Shown piece after piece: positions 37,034 to 45,313 of a stretch of DNA of 64,000 nt. The stretch's first letter is position 1. The number at the start of each line of letters is the position of its first letter. The position numbers and the translations under genes were made by a program. The DNA comes from Megamonas sp905197185 (GTDB taxonomy: Bacteria; Bacillota; Negativicutes; Selenomonadales; Selenomonadaceae). The notes under the pieces are model-generated. The model did not search any database. It saw only the letters and a program-made list of their open reading frames with translations, and was not told the origin of the DNA. The stretch lies in assembly GCF_905197185.1 (NCBI RefSeq), contig NZ_CAJJXW010000002.1. The stretch is one strand, 5' to 3'.

Positions 37034-37062
37034 ATTTTAACAGTCATCAAAATTTATTTCAA
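37034..37062 (-). promoter_or_regulatory. Candidate rsmH-ftsL promoter
   Basis: On the minus strand TTGAAA (37062-37057), a 17-base spacer and TAAAAT (37039-37034). Confidence 0.45.
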
Positions 37063-37075
37063 TAGAAAATTAAAT

Positions 37076-37891
37076 TTAGCTCTTATACCAACCTAAACGT
37101 TCAAATACTGGTATATAGTGCATTCTTTCATAGAAAGATAAAAATGTATTTTCTGTATGGAAAATAGGTACTCTTTCTAAAGCATAAATATTACTTGCTC
37201 TATCTACATTACCATATTTAATAGTAAATGCCCCTTTATATCCTGCTTCATTAACCAATTTAGCGATATATAAATTATATGTTCCTGTAGGATAAGCCAT
37301 AAATTTAGTATCTTGATTTAATTGAGCATCTAATGTTTGCTTAGATTTTGTAAGCTCTTCTTTTAATTGATCTTCAGTGAGTTCTGTCATAGATTTATGG
37401 CTAGCAGTATGCGATTGAAAATCCATACCATTTGCCTTCATTTCTTTTATCTGCTCCCATGTTAAATAATTAGGTTGATTGCTAACAAAATCTGTAATTA
37501 CAAAAATAGTACCTGTAAAACCATATTTTTTCAAAATAGGATATGCATTTTGGTAATTATCTTCATAACCATCATCAAAAGTGATTAAAATTGGATTTTC
37601 AGGCAGTTCTGCTCCATTTACCATATGATCATACAATTGATCTGTATTTATTGTATTATAACCATTTTCTTTTAAATAAGCCATTTGTCGATCAAAATCT
37701 TCTGGCAGTACGGATAAAGCAATATTCATATTATCTATCTTATGATAATTTAATATTGTAATCGGTATATCTTCTTCATTTTCTGCTGCGGATACAGGCA
37801 TTACTTTCGGACTAGATAAAATCAATGGCAAACAAATTAACATAATAAGTAATATTAATTTTGCATATTTTTTCTGTTTAAACACACTCAT
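37076..37891 (-). CDS. Secreted polysaccharide deacetylase (NodB domain)
   Basis: This 271-residue protein has an N-terminal signal peptide (hydrophobic core about 11-26, possible cut after SAA near residue 35). The carbohydrate-esterase 4 fold shows the catalytic and metal Asp pair in ITFDDGYEDN and the metal His pair in SHTASH. Such enzymes remove acetyl groups from GlcNAc polymers or peptidoglycan. The PgaB-like layout (ILNYHKI at the start) fits an exported-polymer deacetylase, but the substrate is unknown. It sits between the Lgt-like gene and rsmH, all on the same strand. Confidence 0.85.
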   Translation of the reverse strand: MSVFKQKKYAKLILLIMLICLPLILSSPKVMPVSAAENEEDIPITILNYHKIDNMNIALSVLPEDFDRQMAYLKENGYNTINTDQLYDHMVNGAELPENPILITFDDGYEDNYQNAYPILKKYGFTGTIFVITDFVSNQPNYLTWEQIKEMKANGMDFQSHTASHKSMTELTEDQLKEELTKSKQTLDAQLNQDTKFMAYPTGTYNLYIAKLVNEAGYKGAFTIKYGNVDRASNIYALERVPIFHTENTFLSFYERMHYIPVFERLGWYKS

Positions 37892-37939
37892 CTTCCCACT
37901 TTCATTTTTAATTTTTATATTTCTATAATAAGTAAAAAT

Positions 37940-38731
37940 TTAATTATGTTGAAAACGTTTAGCTATATACACCAATACTGTCATTATCATAACAGTTAAA
38001 GCTATCCATTGCATAGGATATAATAACATATCTTTATTCACACTAAAATACATAAAACCAATACAAAATCTAATTATAGCCATTAACATTATACTAAATA
38101 AAAAAGTAGTTCCTTCAGCCAAAAACTTATACTTTCTATTAAAGAGTAAAACTAAAATAGATATTATAAATACTATACTATAAGCAAAAGCTTGATATAA
38201 TGCTACAGGTTGAAAATATTGATATGCTTCAAAACCTGTTGGACGATATCTATATTCTACATATTCTGCCAAACTATGATCATTTGGAATATCTAATCCC
38301 AGTGGTGTGCCAAGTGAAAACTGCATCATGAAATTGGCTAACTGTAAAACAGTCAAACCGAATAATAATGCTGGCATCATCAAATCAAACCACAACCATA
38401 AATTATAATCATATTTATGCAAAAAAACTATACTTGTCATCAAAAAACCAAATAAAGCACCATATATAGATAACCCACCTTGCCAAATGCAAAATATTTG
38501 AATTAAATTTGACGCATAAACATCTATGTGCATAATTACAAAAAAAATCCTAGCACCTATTAATCCTGCTGGTATCATCCAAACTAATAAATCCCACATA
38601 GGGCTGAAATTTTCACCGTATATTTTAAATAAAATTTTACTTATCACCAAACCTATCAACAATGAACATACGATTATCAAGCCATACCAATAAATATTAA
38701 TATTGCCCAAACAAAAAGCTACAAAATCCAT
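37940..38731 (-). CDS. Lgt-like membrane protein lacking catalytic residues
   Basis: The 263-residue, seven-helix protein has the overall layout of prolipoprotein diacylglyceryl transferase: WQGGLSIYGALFG at 83-95, an ANFMMQ block near 132-137 and a late Pro-x-x-LYQ motif. Residues essential in E. coli Lgt are changed. The HGG histidine (H103) is Tyr90, the Arg of GRxGNF (R143) is Gln130 and Glu243 is Gly225. The Asn (N133) and Arg (R221) equivalents remain. It is probably not a working lipoprotein transferase and may have another substrate or a non-enzymatic role. A standard lgt would be expected elsewhere in the genome. Confidence 0.7.
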   Translation of the reverse strand: MDFVAFCLGNINIYWYGLIIVCSLLIGLVISKILFKIYGENFSPMWDLLVWMIPAGLIGARIFFVIMHIDVYASNLIQIFCIWQGGLSIYGALFGFLMTSIVFLHKYDYNLWLWFDLMMPALLFGLTVLQLANFMMQFSLGTPLGLDIPNDHSLAEYVEYRYRPTGFEAYQYFQPVALYQAFAYSIVFIISILVLLFNRKYKFLAEGTTFLFSIMLMAIIRFCIGFMYFSVNKDMLLYPMQWIALTVMIMTVLVYIAKRFQHN

Positions 38732-39059
38732 AAAATCTCCCTCTCTATCCCCATAACTCGTTTTTTATTTTTCATAATGTCTTATTGTACTGCTATCTAA
38801 AAAATTTATCAATTATTTACAATCATTTAAAATAACATTTACAAAATATACTTATAAAATCTAAAATATTATATTTCGTTATTTTTAATAAAGATTATTC
38901 AATCATAAATAAGTATTATATTCATATCATTTTTCTATGATTATTTATAAAATTATCATTTACTTATACCAAAACTAAAAAAAATATGATATAATTCCCA
39001 TGTGAATAAAATTAATTATCAAATTTCACTATAAAATATAGATAAAGGAGATATTTTTC
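38732..39059. other. 328-base AT-rich intergenic region
   Basis: It holds no coding frame. A TATAAT at 38991-38996 is a likely -10 for the DUF1858 gene, but no good -35 is seen. GTGAA/TTCAC arms at about 39002-39029 form a weak inverted repeat. Confidence 0.5.
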
Positions 39060-39260
39060 ATGACTATAACTAAAGAAATGGGTATTATGGAAGTTGTTAG
39101 CCAATATCCTGAAACTGTAGAAGTATTTGTAAACGCTGGTATGGGTTGCCTTGGTTGTGCTGCTGCTCACTTCGAAAACATCGAACAAGGTGCAGGTGCT
39201 CATGGCATCGATATCGACAAACTCATCGAAGATTTAAATGCTGCAATCGAAGCAAAATAA
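39060..39260 (+). CDS. DUF1858 domain protein
   Basis: This 66-residue protein is a stand-alone DUF1858 (hybrid-cluster-protein-associated redox disulfide) domain. It has the two cysteines in GMGCLGCAAAHFE around residues 29-33. Such proteins occur widely in anaerobes, and a thiol redox or cluster-handling role is suspected but unproven. AAAGGAGA precedes the ATG. Codon use is regular and includes GGT/GGC-rich stretches, suggesting high expression. It ends at its own terminator. Confidence 0.88.
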   Translation: MTITKEMGIMEVVSQYPETVEVFVNAGMGCLGCAAAHFENIEQGAGAHGIDIDKLIEDLNAAIEAK

Positions 39261-39273
39261 TATATCATAAAAT

Positions 39274-39303
39274 AAAGCCACTAACTTTTTGTTGGTGGCT
39301 TTT
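39274..39303 (+). terminator. Terminator after the DUF1858 gene
   Basis: AAAGCCACTAAC pairs with GTTGGTGGCTTT, followed by T-rich sequence. Confidence 0.75.
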
Positions 39304-39325
39304 ATTTTTAAAGGAGCTGTTTTTC

Positions 39326-39790
39326 TTGTCTATTGAAAAAGTAAAATCATATTTTAAACAATTTCATATGGAAGATAAAATTATGGAATTTCCTGTTTCT
39401 AGTGCTACAGTTAGTGAAGCTGCCAAGGCTTTAAATTGCCAAGAAGCTCATATTGCCAAAACAATGTCTTTTAAATTAAATGATAAAGCTATTCTCGTAG
39501 TCATGGCTGGAGATATGCGAATTGACAATCATAAATTTAAAGAAAAATTCCATAAAAAAGCTACTATGCTTAAAGCCGATGAAGTTGAACCTATGACTGG
39601 TTTTCCTGTTGGTGGTGTTTGTCCATTTGCTCCTAATGATGGCATAAAAGTATACCTTGATGAATCCTTAAAACGTTTTGACAAAGTATATCCTGCTTGT
39701 GGCAGTAGAAATAGTGCTATTGAACTTAGCATTCCTGAACTTGAAAAATACTCCAAAGCTGTCGAATGGGTAAATATTGGTAAACATTAA
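39326..39790 (+). CDS. YbaK/ProX-type aminoacyl-tRNA deacylase
   Basis: The real start is TTG at 39326, eight bases after AAAGGAGC, giving 154 residues. Reading further upstream would run through the previous gene in another frame. The YbaK/ProRS-editing fold is recognisable in HIAKTMSFKLNDKAILVVMAGD, GFPVGGVCPFA and the VYPACGSRNSAIEL block. Family members clear mischarged tRNAs such as Cys-tRNA(Pro) or Ala-tRNA(Pro). Which one applies here is not clear. It is followed at 36 bases by the sulfite-reductase-like gene. Confidence 0.85.
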   Translation: MSIEKVKSYFKQFHMEDKIMEFPVSSATVSEAAKALNCQEAHIAKTMSFKLNDKAILVVMAGDMRIDNHKFKEKFHKKATMLKADEVEPMTGFPVGGVCPFAPNDGIKVYLDESLKRFDKVYPACGSRNSAIELSIPELEKYSKAVEWVNIGKH

Positions 39791-39826
39791 ACAGTATGTA
39801 AATATATAAATGTAAAGGAGAATAAA

Positions 39827-40501
39827 ATGGTATCAGGTGTAATCCATCAAAAAAATAATTTCTATACGATTAGAATTATAGGTAATTGTGGTGAATTTTC
39901 AGCAGAAGAATTAATAGCTATCGCTCAAATTGCTTCAACGTATGGCAATGGCAAAATCACTGCTACATCTAGAGGAACTATAGAAATTGAACAAATTTCC
40001 CCAGATAATTTAGAAATCGCTTTAGAAAAAATAAAAATAAATAATCTTCGTCTAGGTGGTACAGGGACTACAGTTAGAGCTGTAATCAGCTGTAAAGGCA
40101 CTACTTGCACTAAAGGTCTATACGATGTACACGCTTTAGCAACAGAATTAGATAATTTATTTTATGGTCAAACCGTTCCTAAAAAATTAAAAATAGGTGT
40201 CTTTGGCTGTATCAACAGTCTTGGCAAAGCCAAATCTCAAGACATCGGTATAATGCCATCATTTAAAAATCCACATAAATTTGAATTATATATCGGTGGA
40301 TTATTAGGAAATAGCCCTGTCTATGGTCAACATATTGATATTGCTTTAAATAAAGAACAATTAATTTATGCTATAAAATTTATCATTGAAATTTATCAAA
40401 AAAATGGCAAATATCCTCAACGATTACGCAAAGTTTTGGATGCAAATCCTAATCTTTGGCAAGAAATAAATAATTATTTAATTGAATTAATTCAAAAATA
40501 A
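39827..40501 (+). CDS. Small sulfite/nitrite reductase-like protein with an incomplete Cys set
   Basis: The 224-residue protein has an NIR/SIR ferredoxin-like half domain (about 1-65), then the siroheme/4Fe-4S domain. The first cysteine pair is CKGTTC (Cys89, Cys94). The second is expected as GCPNxC but reads GCINSLGK, leaving Cys128 with Leu132 where the cysteine that bridges the cluster to siroheme should be. The frame is otherwise intact and codon use is normal. It may bind a three-cysteine cluster or have lost sulfite reduction. AAAGGAG precedes the ATG. It is probably co-transcribed with the YbaK-type gene and ends at a strong terminator. Confidence 0.75.
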   Translation: MVSGVIHQKNNFYTIRIIGNCGEFSAEELIAIAQIASTYGNGKITATSRGTIEIEQISPDNLEIALEKIKINNLRLGGTGTTVRAVISCKGTTCTKGLYDVHALATELDNLFYGQTVPKKLKIGVFGCINSLGKAKSQDIGIMPSFKNPHKFELYIGGLLGNSPVYGQHIDIALNKEQLIYAIKFIIEIYQKNGKYPQRLRKVLDANPNLWQEINNYLIELIQK

Positions 40502-40502
40502 T

Positions 40503-40546
40503 AAAAGCACCTTAAAAGCTAAATCAATGACTTTTAAGGTGCTTTT
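40503..40546 (+). terminator. Terminator after the sulfite-reductase-like gene
   Basis: A 16-base stem (AAAAGCACCTTAAAAG with its complement) is followed by T-rich sequence. Confidence 0.85.
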
Positions 40547-40597
40547 TATATAAAAAGTGTCAAAAAGTGTCAAAAATAAAAATATATTTTAACTTTA

Positions 40598-40621
40598 TTA
40601 GGAAAAATTTTTCTAAAAATT
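40598..40621 (+). promoter_or_regulatory. Overlapping candidate operators of the beta-glucoside operon
   Basis: TTAGGAAAAATTTTTCTAA (40598-40616) is a near-perfect palindrome and could be the site of the adjacent RpiR-family regulator. Overlapping it, ATTTTTCTAAAAATT (40607-40621) matches 13 of 15 positions of the CodY consensus AATTTTCWGAAAATT. In such AT-rich DNA a two-mismatch CodY match can occur by chance. Confidence 0.4.
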
Positions 40622-40630
40622 CCCAAATTA

Positions 40631-40659
40631 TTGTTTAATAAAATAACTTAAAATATAAT
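40631..40659 (+). promoter_or_regulatory. Candidate promoter of the beta-glucoside operon
   Basis: TTGTTT (40631-40636), a 17-base spacer and TATAAT (40654-40659), 34 bases before the first start codon. The operator candidates lie just upstream of the -35. Confidence 0.5.
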
Positions 40660-40693
40660 ATGTTCAAGATTTCAATATTTTAGGAGGAACATC

Positions 40694-42085
40694 ATGAATA
40701 ATCAATTAAAAATTGTTACAATTGGCGGAGGTAGTAGTTATACTCCTGAATTAATGGAAGGTTTTATTAAAAGATATAAAGAACTACCTATAAAAGAAAT
40801 ATGGCTTGTTGATATTGAAGCTGGAAAAGAAAAATTAGATATAGTAGCTAAATTAGCTCAACGTATGTGGAATGCTTCTGGATATCCTGTAAAAGTTTAT
40901 ACAACATTAGATAGAAGAAGTGCTTTAAAAGATGCTGATTTTGTTACTACTCAATTTCGTGTTGGTTTATTAGATGCTCGTATAAAGGACGAAAGAATTC
41001 CTGCTTTGCATGGCATGTTAGGTCAAGAAACCAATGGTGCTGGTGGTATTTTTAAAGCATTTAGAACTATTCCCGTAATAAAATCTATTATAGATGATAT
41101 GAGAGAACTTTGCCCTAATGCATGGCTCATTAATTTTACTAATCCTAGTGGTATGATTACAGAAGCTGTTATTAAACATTTCAATTGGAAAAAATGTATT
41201 GGTTTATGTAATGTACCTACTATTTCAATGATTGCAGAACCTAAGTTACTTAATAAATCCATTAATGATTTAAATTATAGATTTGCTGGTTTAAATCATT
41301 TTCATTGGCATAAAGTATTTGATAAAGATGGTAAAGATTTAACACCAGAGCTTATAGAACATATAAATGAAAAAAATGGCGGTACTCCTGTTAATATTTA
41401 TCCAGCTAAATTTCCATTAGATTTATTACATTCTATGAATTTATTACCATGTGGATACCATAGATATTACTACATGCAAAAAGAAATGCTTCAACATAGC
41501 CTAGAAGAATTTAATTTAGCTGGTGGAACACGTGCAGAACAAGTAAAAAGAACTGAACATGAATTATTTGATATATATAAAAATCCTAAATTAGACCACA
41601 AACCAGAACAATTATCTAAACGTGGTGGTGCATATTATAGTGATGCTGCTTGCGAATGTATCAATGCTATCTATAATAACAAAAAAATTCACATGGTAGT
41701 TAGCACTCAAAATAATGGTGCTATTCCTTGTTTAGATGATAGTTCTATTGTTGAAATTTCTTCTATAATTTCTGCAACTGGAGCTCAACCTTTAGCTTGG
41801 GGAAAAATGTCACCATCTCAAAAAGGATGGTTACAATTAATGAAAGCTATGGAAGAATGTGTTATTCAAGCTGCTATAACAGGTGATTATGGAACTGCTT
41901 TAGAAGCATTTAATATCAATCCTTTAATCGAAAATAGTAATGAAGGTATTGCTGTTTTAAATGAATTACTCTTAGCCCATGAAAAATATTTACCTCAATT
42001 TAAAGAAATTATATGCAAATTAAAAAAACAAGGAATAAAATTAACTGACCCTGTAGTTGTTGATTTAATGGAAAATGGTTATTGA
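40694..42085 (+). CDS. GH4 6-phospho-beta-glucosidase
   Basis: This NAD- and Mn-dependent family 4 glycosidase splits phosphorylated beta-glucosides such as cellobiose 6-phosphate in the cytoplasm. The dinucleotide loop TIGGGSSYTPELMEG is at the N-terminus. Metal ligands are Cys172 (GLCNVP) and His202 (NHFHWH). LGQETNGAGGIFKA and RGGAYYSDAACE are as in CelF/LicH rather than in the alpha-specific GlvA. Length is 463. AGGAGGA precedes the ATG. It heads an operon with an aldose epimerase and a PTS transporter that would deliver its substrate. Confidence 0.92.
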   Translation: MNNQLKIVTIGGGSSYTPELMEGFIKRYKELPIKEIWLVDIEAGKEKLDIVAKLAQRMWNASGYPVKVYTTLDRRSALKDADFVTTQFRVGLLDARIKDERIPALHGMLGQETNGAGGIFKAFRTIPVIKSIIDDMRELCPNAWLINFTNPSGMITEAVIKHFNWKKCIGLCNVPTISMIAEPKLLNKSINDLNYRFAGLNHFHWHKVFDKDGKDLTPELIEHINEKNGGTPVNIYPAKFPLDLLHSMNLLPCGYHRYYYMQKEMLQHSLEEFNLAGGTRAEQVKRTEHELFDIYKNPKLDHKPEQLSKRGGAYYSDAACECINAIYNNKKIHMVVSTQNNGAIPCLDDSSIVEISSIISATGAQPLAWGKMSPSQKGWLQLMKAMEECVIQAAITGDYGTALEAFNINPLIENSNEGIAVLNELLLAHEKYLPQFKEIICKLKKQGIKLTDPVVVDLMENGY

Positions 42086-42096
42086 GGTGAAATTTA

Positions 42097-43140
42097 ATGT
42101 CTATAAAAACTGAATTATTTGGTAACTTACCTCATAATAAATCAGCCTATTTATATACCATAAAAAATATCAATGGCATGTTTATTAAAGTTTCTAATTA
42201 TGGTGCTTTATTAACTTCATTAGTTGTAAAAAATTTCCAAGGACAATATAAAGATATTGTCCTTGGTTATGATAACTTAGAGGATTATTTTGATAATTCA
42301 CCATTATTCGGAGCAATTGTAGGAAGAAATATAAATAGGATATCTAATGCTCAATTTGAAATTAATGGTCATATTTATAATCTAATAAAAAATAGAGATA
42401 TCCATAATATACACAGTGATAAAGAACATGGTTTTCATAAAGTTTTGTGGAAAACTACCTTTTTAGATGAAAATAGTATATCCTTTTCTTATTTCAGTCC
42501 TGACCAAGAACAAAATTTCCCGGGAAATTTATCTGTTAATGTTACTTATACTTTAACAAATAGCAATGCTTTGATTATTTCCATTAGAGCTATTAGTGAT
42601 AAAACAACTTTAATTAATATTTCTAATCACAATTACTTTAATCTTTCTGGTCATGATTCAGGCGACATATTAAATACAGAATTATTAATAAATTCTGATT
42701 TTTTTACCCCTGTAGATGAATATACGATACCTACTGGAGAAATTCGTTCTGTTCTAAAAACACCATTTGATTTTACTTATTCTCATAAAATAAAAAATGA
42801 TATATTTAAAAATTATAGTCAATTAAAAATAGCAAATGGTTTTGATCACAATTTTGTATTAAATAATCCTCATATCGGTCTTAGAAAAATAGCTCAAGCA
42901 AGAAATTCTAATGAAGGTATCAGTATGGACGTTTACTCTGATTCTATTGGATTACAATTTTATACGGGTAACAATTTATCTAAAATAAAAGGAAAAAATA
43001 ATGCTATTTACGATAAATACAGCGGCTTTTGTCTTGAACCACAGTATTTTCCTAATAGTATTAATACAGATAATTTTGAAAAACCTATTTTTAATCCAAA
43101 TGAAGAATTTAAAACTACTGTAATTTATCAATTTACTTAA
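42097..43140 (+). CDS. galM: Aldose 1-epimerase
   Basis: This 347-residue cytoplasmic mutarotase interconverts the anomers of free sugars. The catalytic His block is NISNHNYFNLSGH, the second is NGFDHNFVL, and the C-terminal Glu lies in CLEPQYFPNSIN. It follows the glycosidase by 11 bases and precedes the PTS gene by 21. Its job here is probably to handle glucose released by the glycosidase. Confidence 0.9.
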   Translation: MSIKTELFGNLPHNKSAYLYTIKNINGMFIKVSNYGALLTSLVVKNFQGQYKDIVLGYDNLEDYFDNSPLFGAIVGRNINRISNAQFEINGHIYNLIKNRDIHNIHSDKEHGFHKVLWKTTFLDENSISFSYFSPDQEQNFPGNLSVNVTYTLTNSNALIISIRAISDKTTLINISNHNYFNLSGHDSGDILNTELLINSDFFTPVDEYTIPTGEIRSVLKTPFDFTYSHKIKNDIFKNYSQLKIANGFDHNFVLNNPHIGLRKIAQARNSNEGISMDVYSDSIGLQFYTGNNLSKIKGKNNAIYDKYSGFCLEPQYFPNSINTDNFEKPIFNPNEEFKTTVIYQFT

Positions 43141-43161
43141 CTTATTGGAGGTTATTTATTT

Positions 43162-45279
43162 ATGAACAATAATATATTTTCTGTAGTGCAAAAGATAGGC
43201 AGATCTTTTTTCCTACCAATGTCCGTCCTACCAGTTGCTGGTATATTATTGGGAATAGGTGCTTCATTCACTAATCCTAATACTATAAAAACTTTTAACT
43301 TAGAAAATATTTTAGGCGATGGTACTTTTCTACATGGTGTACTAGTTATTATGTCTTCAGTTGGAAGTGTTATATTTTCTAATTTACCTATAATATTTGC
43401 ATTAGCAGTCGCTTTAGGTATGGCTAGAAATGAAAAAGCTGTTGCTGTGTTAGCATCTGCATTATCATTTTTAGCGATGAATACTACTGTAAATGCTCTT
43501 TTAAAACTCTCTGGACAAATTTTACCTGATGGAAGTTATTCTTCAGATACTTTACAAGGTGCAATTACCACTATGTGTGGTATAGAAACACTTCAAATGG
43601 GCGTATTTGGTGGTATTGTTGTTGGGCTTGTAACAGCATTTTTACACAATAAATTTTATAAGCAACAACTTCCTATGGTTTTATCTTATTTTGCTGGTAT
43701 CCGTTTTGTTCCAATTATTTGTGTTGTTGCTCATATCTTTGTAGGTGTTGCTCTTTTCTTCATTTGGCCAACTATTCAACAAGGAATATTTGCTATAAGT
43801 AATCTTATTATGGCTAGTGGATATATTGGTACTTTTATCTTTGGATTTATGGAAAGAATTTTAATACCTTATGGATTACATCATGTATTTTATATACCGT
43901 TTTGGCAAACAGGATTGGGAGGAACAGCTGTAGTTGATGGTGTTACTGTAGCTGGTGCTCAAAATATATTTTTTGCTCAACTTGCTTCTCCAAATGTTAC
44001 TCAATTCAGTGTAGAAGCTTGTCGTTTCATGACAGGAAAATATAGTTTTATGATGGCAGGACTTCCCGCAGCTGCATTAGCAATGTATCATTGTGCAAAA
44101 CCTGAAAACAAAAAAATAGTTGGTGGTTTACTAATATCTGCAGCTTTAACTTCTTTTGTTACAGGTATTACAGAACCTATTGAATTTACATTTCTTTTTA
44201 TTGCCCCTGCTCTTTTTGTACTTCATTGTGTATTAGCTGGTTTTTCTTTTGTATTAATGCATATGCTTAATATTTGTATTGGTACAACTTTTTCATGTGG
44301 TTTAATTGATTTTATTTTATATGGAGTTTTACAAGGACAAGCTAAAACCAATTGGTTAATGATTTTACCTGTTTTTGTAGGCTATTTTGTCTTATATTAT
44401 TTTGTATTTAAATTTGTTATTTTAAAATTTAATTTACCTACACCTGGTAGAGGTGATTCTACGGAGAATAAATTGTATACAAAAGAAGATTATCTAAATA
44501 AGAAAAAATCTACTAATACAAAAATAGATGTTATTAATAACGATAACCTATCTCCTATAATTATCGATGGTTTAGGTGGAACAGATAATATTTTAGATAT
44601 TAATAGCTGTGCTACTCGTTTAAGATTGACTGTTAAAGATAATACAAAAATAAATGAAGCTCTTTTAAAACAAACTGGTTCTGCTGGAATTATACAAAAA
44701 GGTAACGGCATTCAAATAATTTATGGACCTCAAGTTTCTATTATTCACAGTAATTTAGAAGAATATATTACTTATTTAGCTAAAAATAAATCTGTTGATA
44801 AAAATATTGATAATTCATCTGCTTTAAAAGGTGAATTAAAAGCTGTTTCAGATGGTAAAGTTATTCCACTTTCTAATGTCCCTGATGAAACATTTTCTTC
44901 AAAAGCTCTTGGAGATGGATATGCTATACAACCAACAAAAGGAGAAGTTGTAGCCCCTATATCTGGTACTATAACTATGCTTATGGAAAAAACAAATCAT
45001 GCTATAGGCATAAAAACAGATAATGATATTGATATTCTTATTCATATAGGAATTGATACTGTAACTTTAAATGGTGTAGGCTTTACACCACTTGTAAAAA
45101 TAGGTCAAAAAGTAAATATAGGTGAGAAGCTTATTGACTTTGATAAAAATTATATTGAAAAAAATCATTTATGTTCTGATATTATTGTTATCATATTAAA
45201 TAATAATAATATTCCAGAAGTAAAATATACTACGAATATTATTGCCAAAGCTGGCGAAACAACTATAGGTACATGGTAA
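43162..45279 (+). CDS. PTS transporter subunit EIICBA, glucose/glucoside family
   Basis: This 705-residue permease imports a sugar and phosphorylates it. The EIIC domain (about 1-425) begins with GRSFFLPMSVLPVAGILLG and contains the GITEPIEF motif. EIIB (about 455-535) carries the phospho-cysteine at Cys483 in INSCATRLR. EIIA (about 570-700) carries the phospho-histidine at His628 in HIGIDTV, with the accessory His613. The domain order and sequence fit the glucose/maltose/GlcNAc superfamily. The neighbouring 6-phospho-beta-glucosidase suggests a beta-glucoside substrate. GGAGG precedes the ATG. It is the last gene of the operon. Confidence 0.92.
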   Translation: MNNNIFSVVQKIGRSFFLPMSVLPVAGILLGIGASFTNPNTIKTFNLENILGDGTFLHGVLVIMSSVGSVIFSNLPIIFALAVALGMARNEKAVAVLASALSFLAMNTTVNALLKLSGQILPDGSYSSDTLQGAITTMCGIETLQMGVFGGIVVGLVTAFLHNKFYKQQLPMVLSYFAGIRFVPIICVVAHIFVGVALFFIWPTIQQGIFAISNLIMASGYIGTFIFGFMERILIPYGLHHVFYIPFWQTGLGGTAVVDGVTVAGAQNIFFAQLASPNVTQFSVEACRFMTGKYSFMMAGLPAAALAMYHCAKPENKKIVGGLLISAALTSFVTGITEPIEFTFLFIAPALFVLHCVLAGFSFVLMHMLNICIGTTFSCGLIDFILYGVLQGQAKTNWLMILPVFVGYFVLYYFVFKFVILKFNLPTPGRGDSTENKLYTKEDYLNKKKSTNTKIDVINNDNLSPIIIDGLGGTDNILDINSCATRLRLTVKDNTKINEALLKQTGSAGIIQKGNGIQIIYGPQVSIIHSNLEEYITYLAKNKSVDKNIDNSSALKGELKAVSDGKVIPLSNVPDETFSSKALGDGYAIQPTKGEVVAPISGTITMLMEKTNHAIGIKTDNDIDILIHIGIDTVTLNGVGFTPLVKIGQKVNIGEKLIDFDKNYIEKNHLCSDIIVIILNNNNIPEVKYTTNIIAKAGETTIGTW

Positions 45280-45281
45280 AA

Positions 45282-45313
45282 AAATAGAGTAGGGATTTTT
45301 TCCCTACTCTATT
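45282..45313. terminator. Bidirectional terminator between the PTS gene and the RpiR regulator
   Basis: AAATAGAGTAGGGA pairs with TCCCTACTCTATTT. The hairpin overlaps the last codons of the regulator gene. Confidence 0.8.

Noticed and set aside
39146..39325. Upstream extension of the YbaK-type protein.
   Set aside because: The extension translates the DUF1858 gene and its terminator in another frame. The TTG at 39326 has a proper ribosome site.
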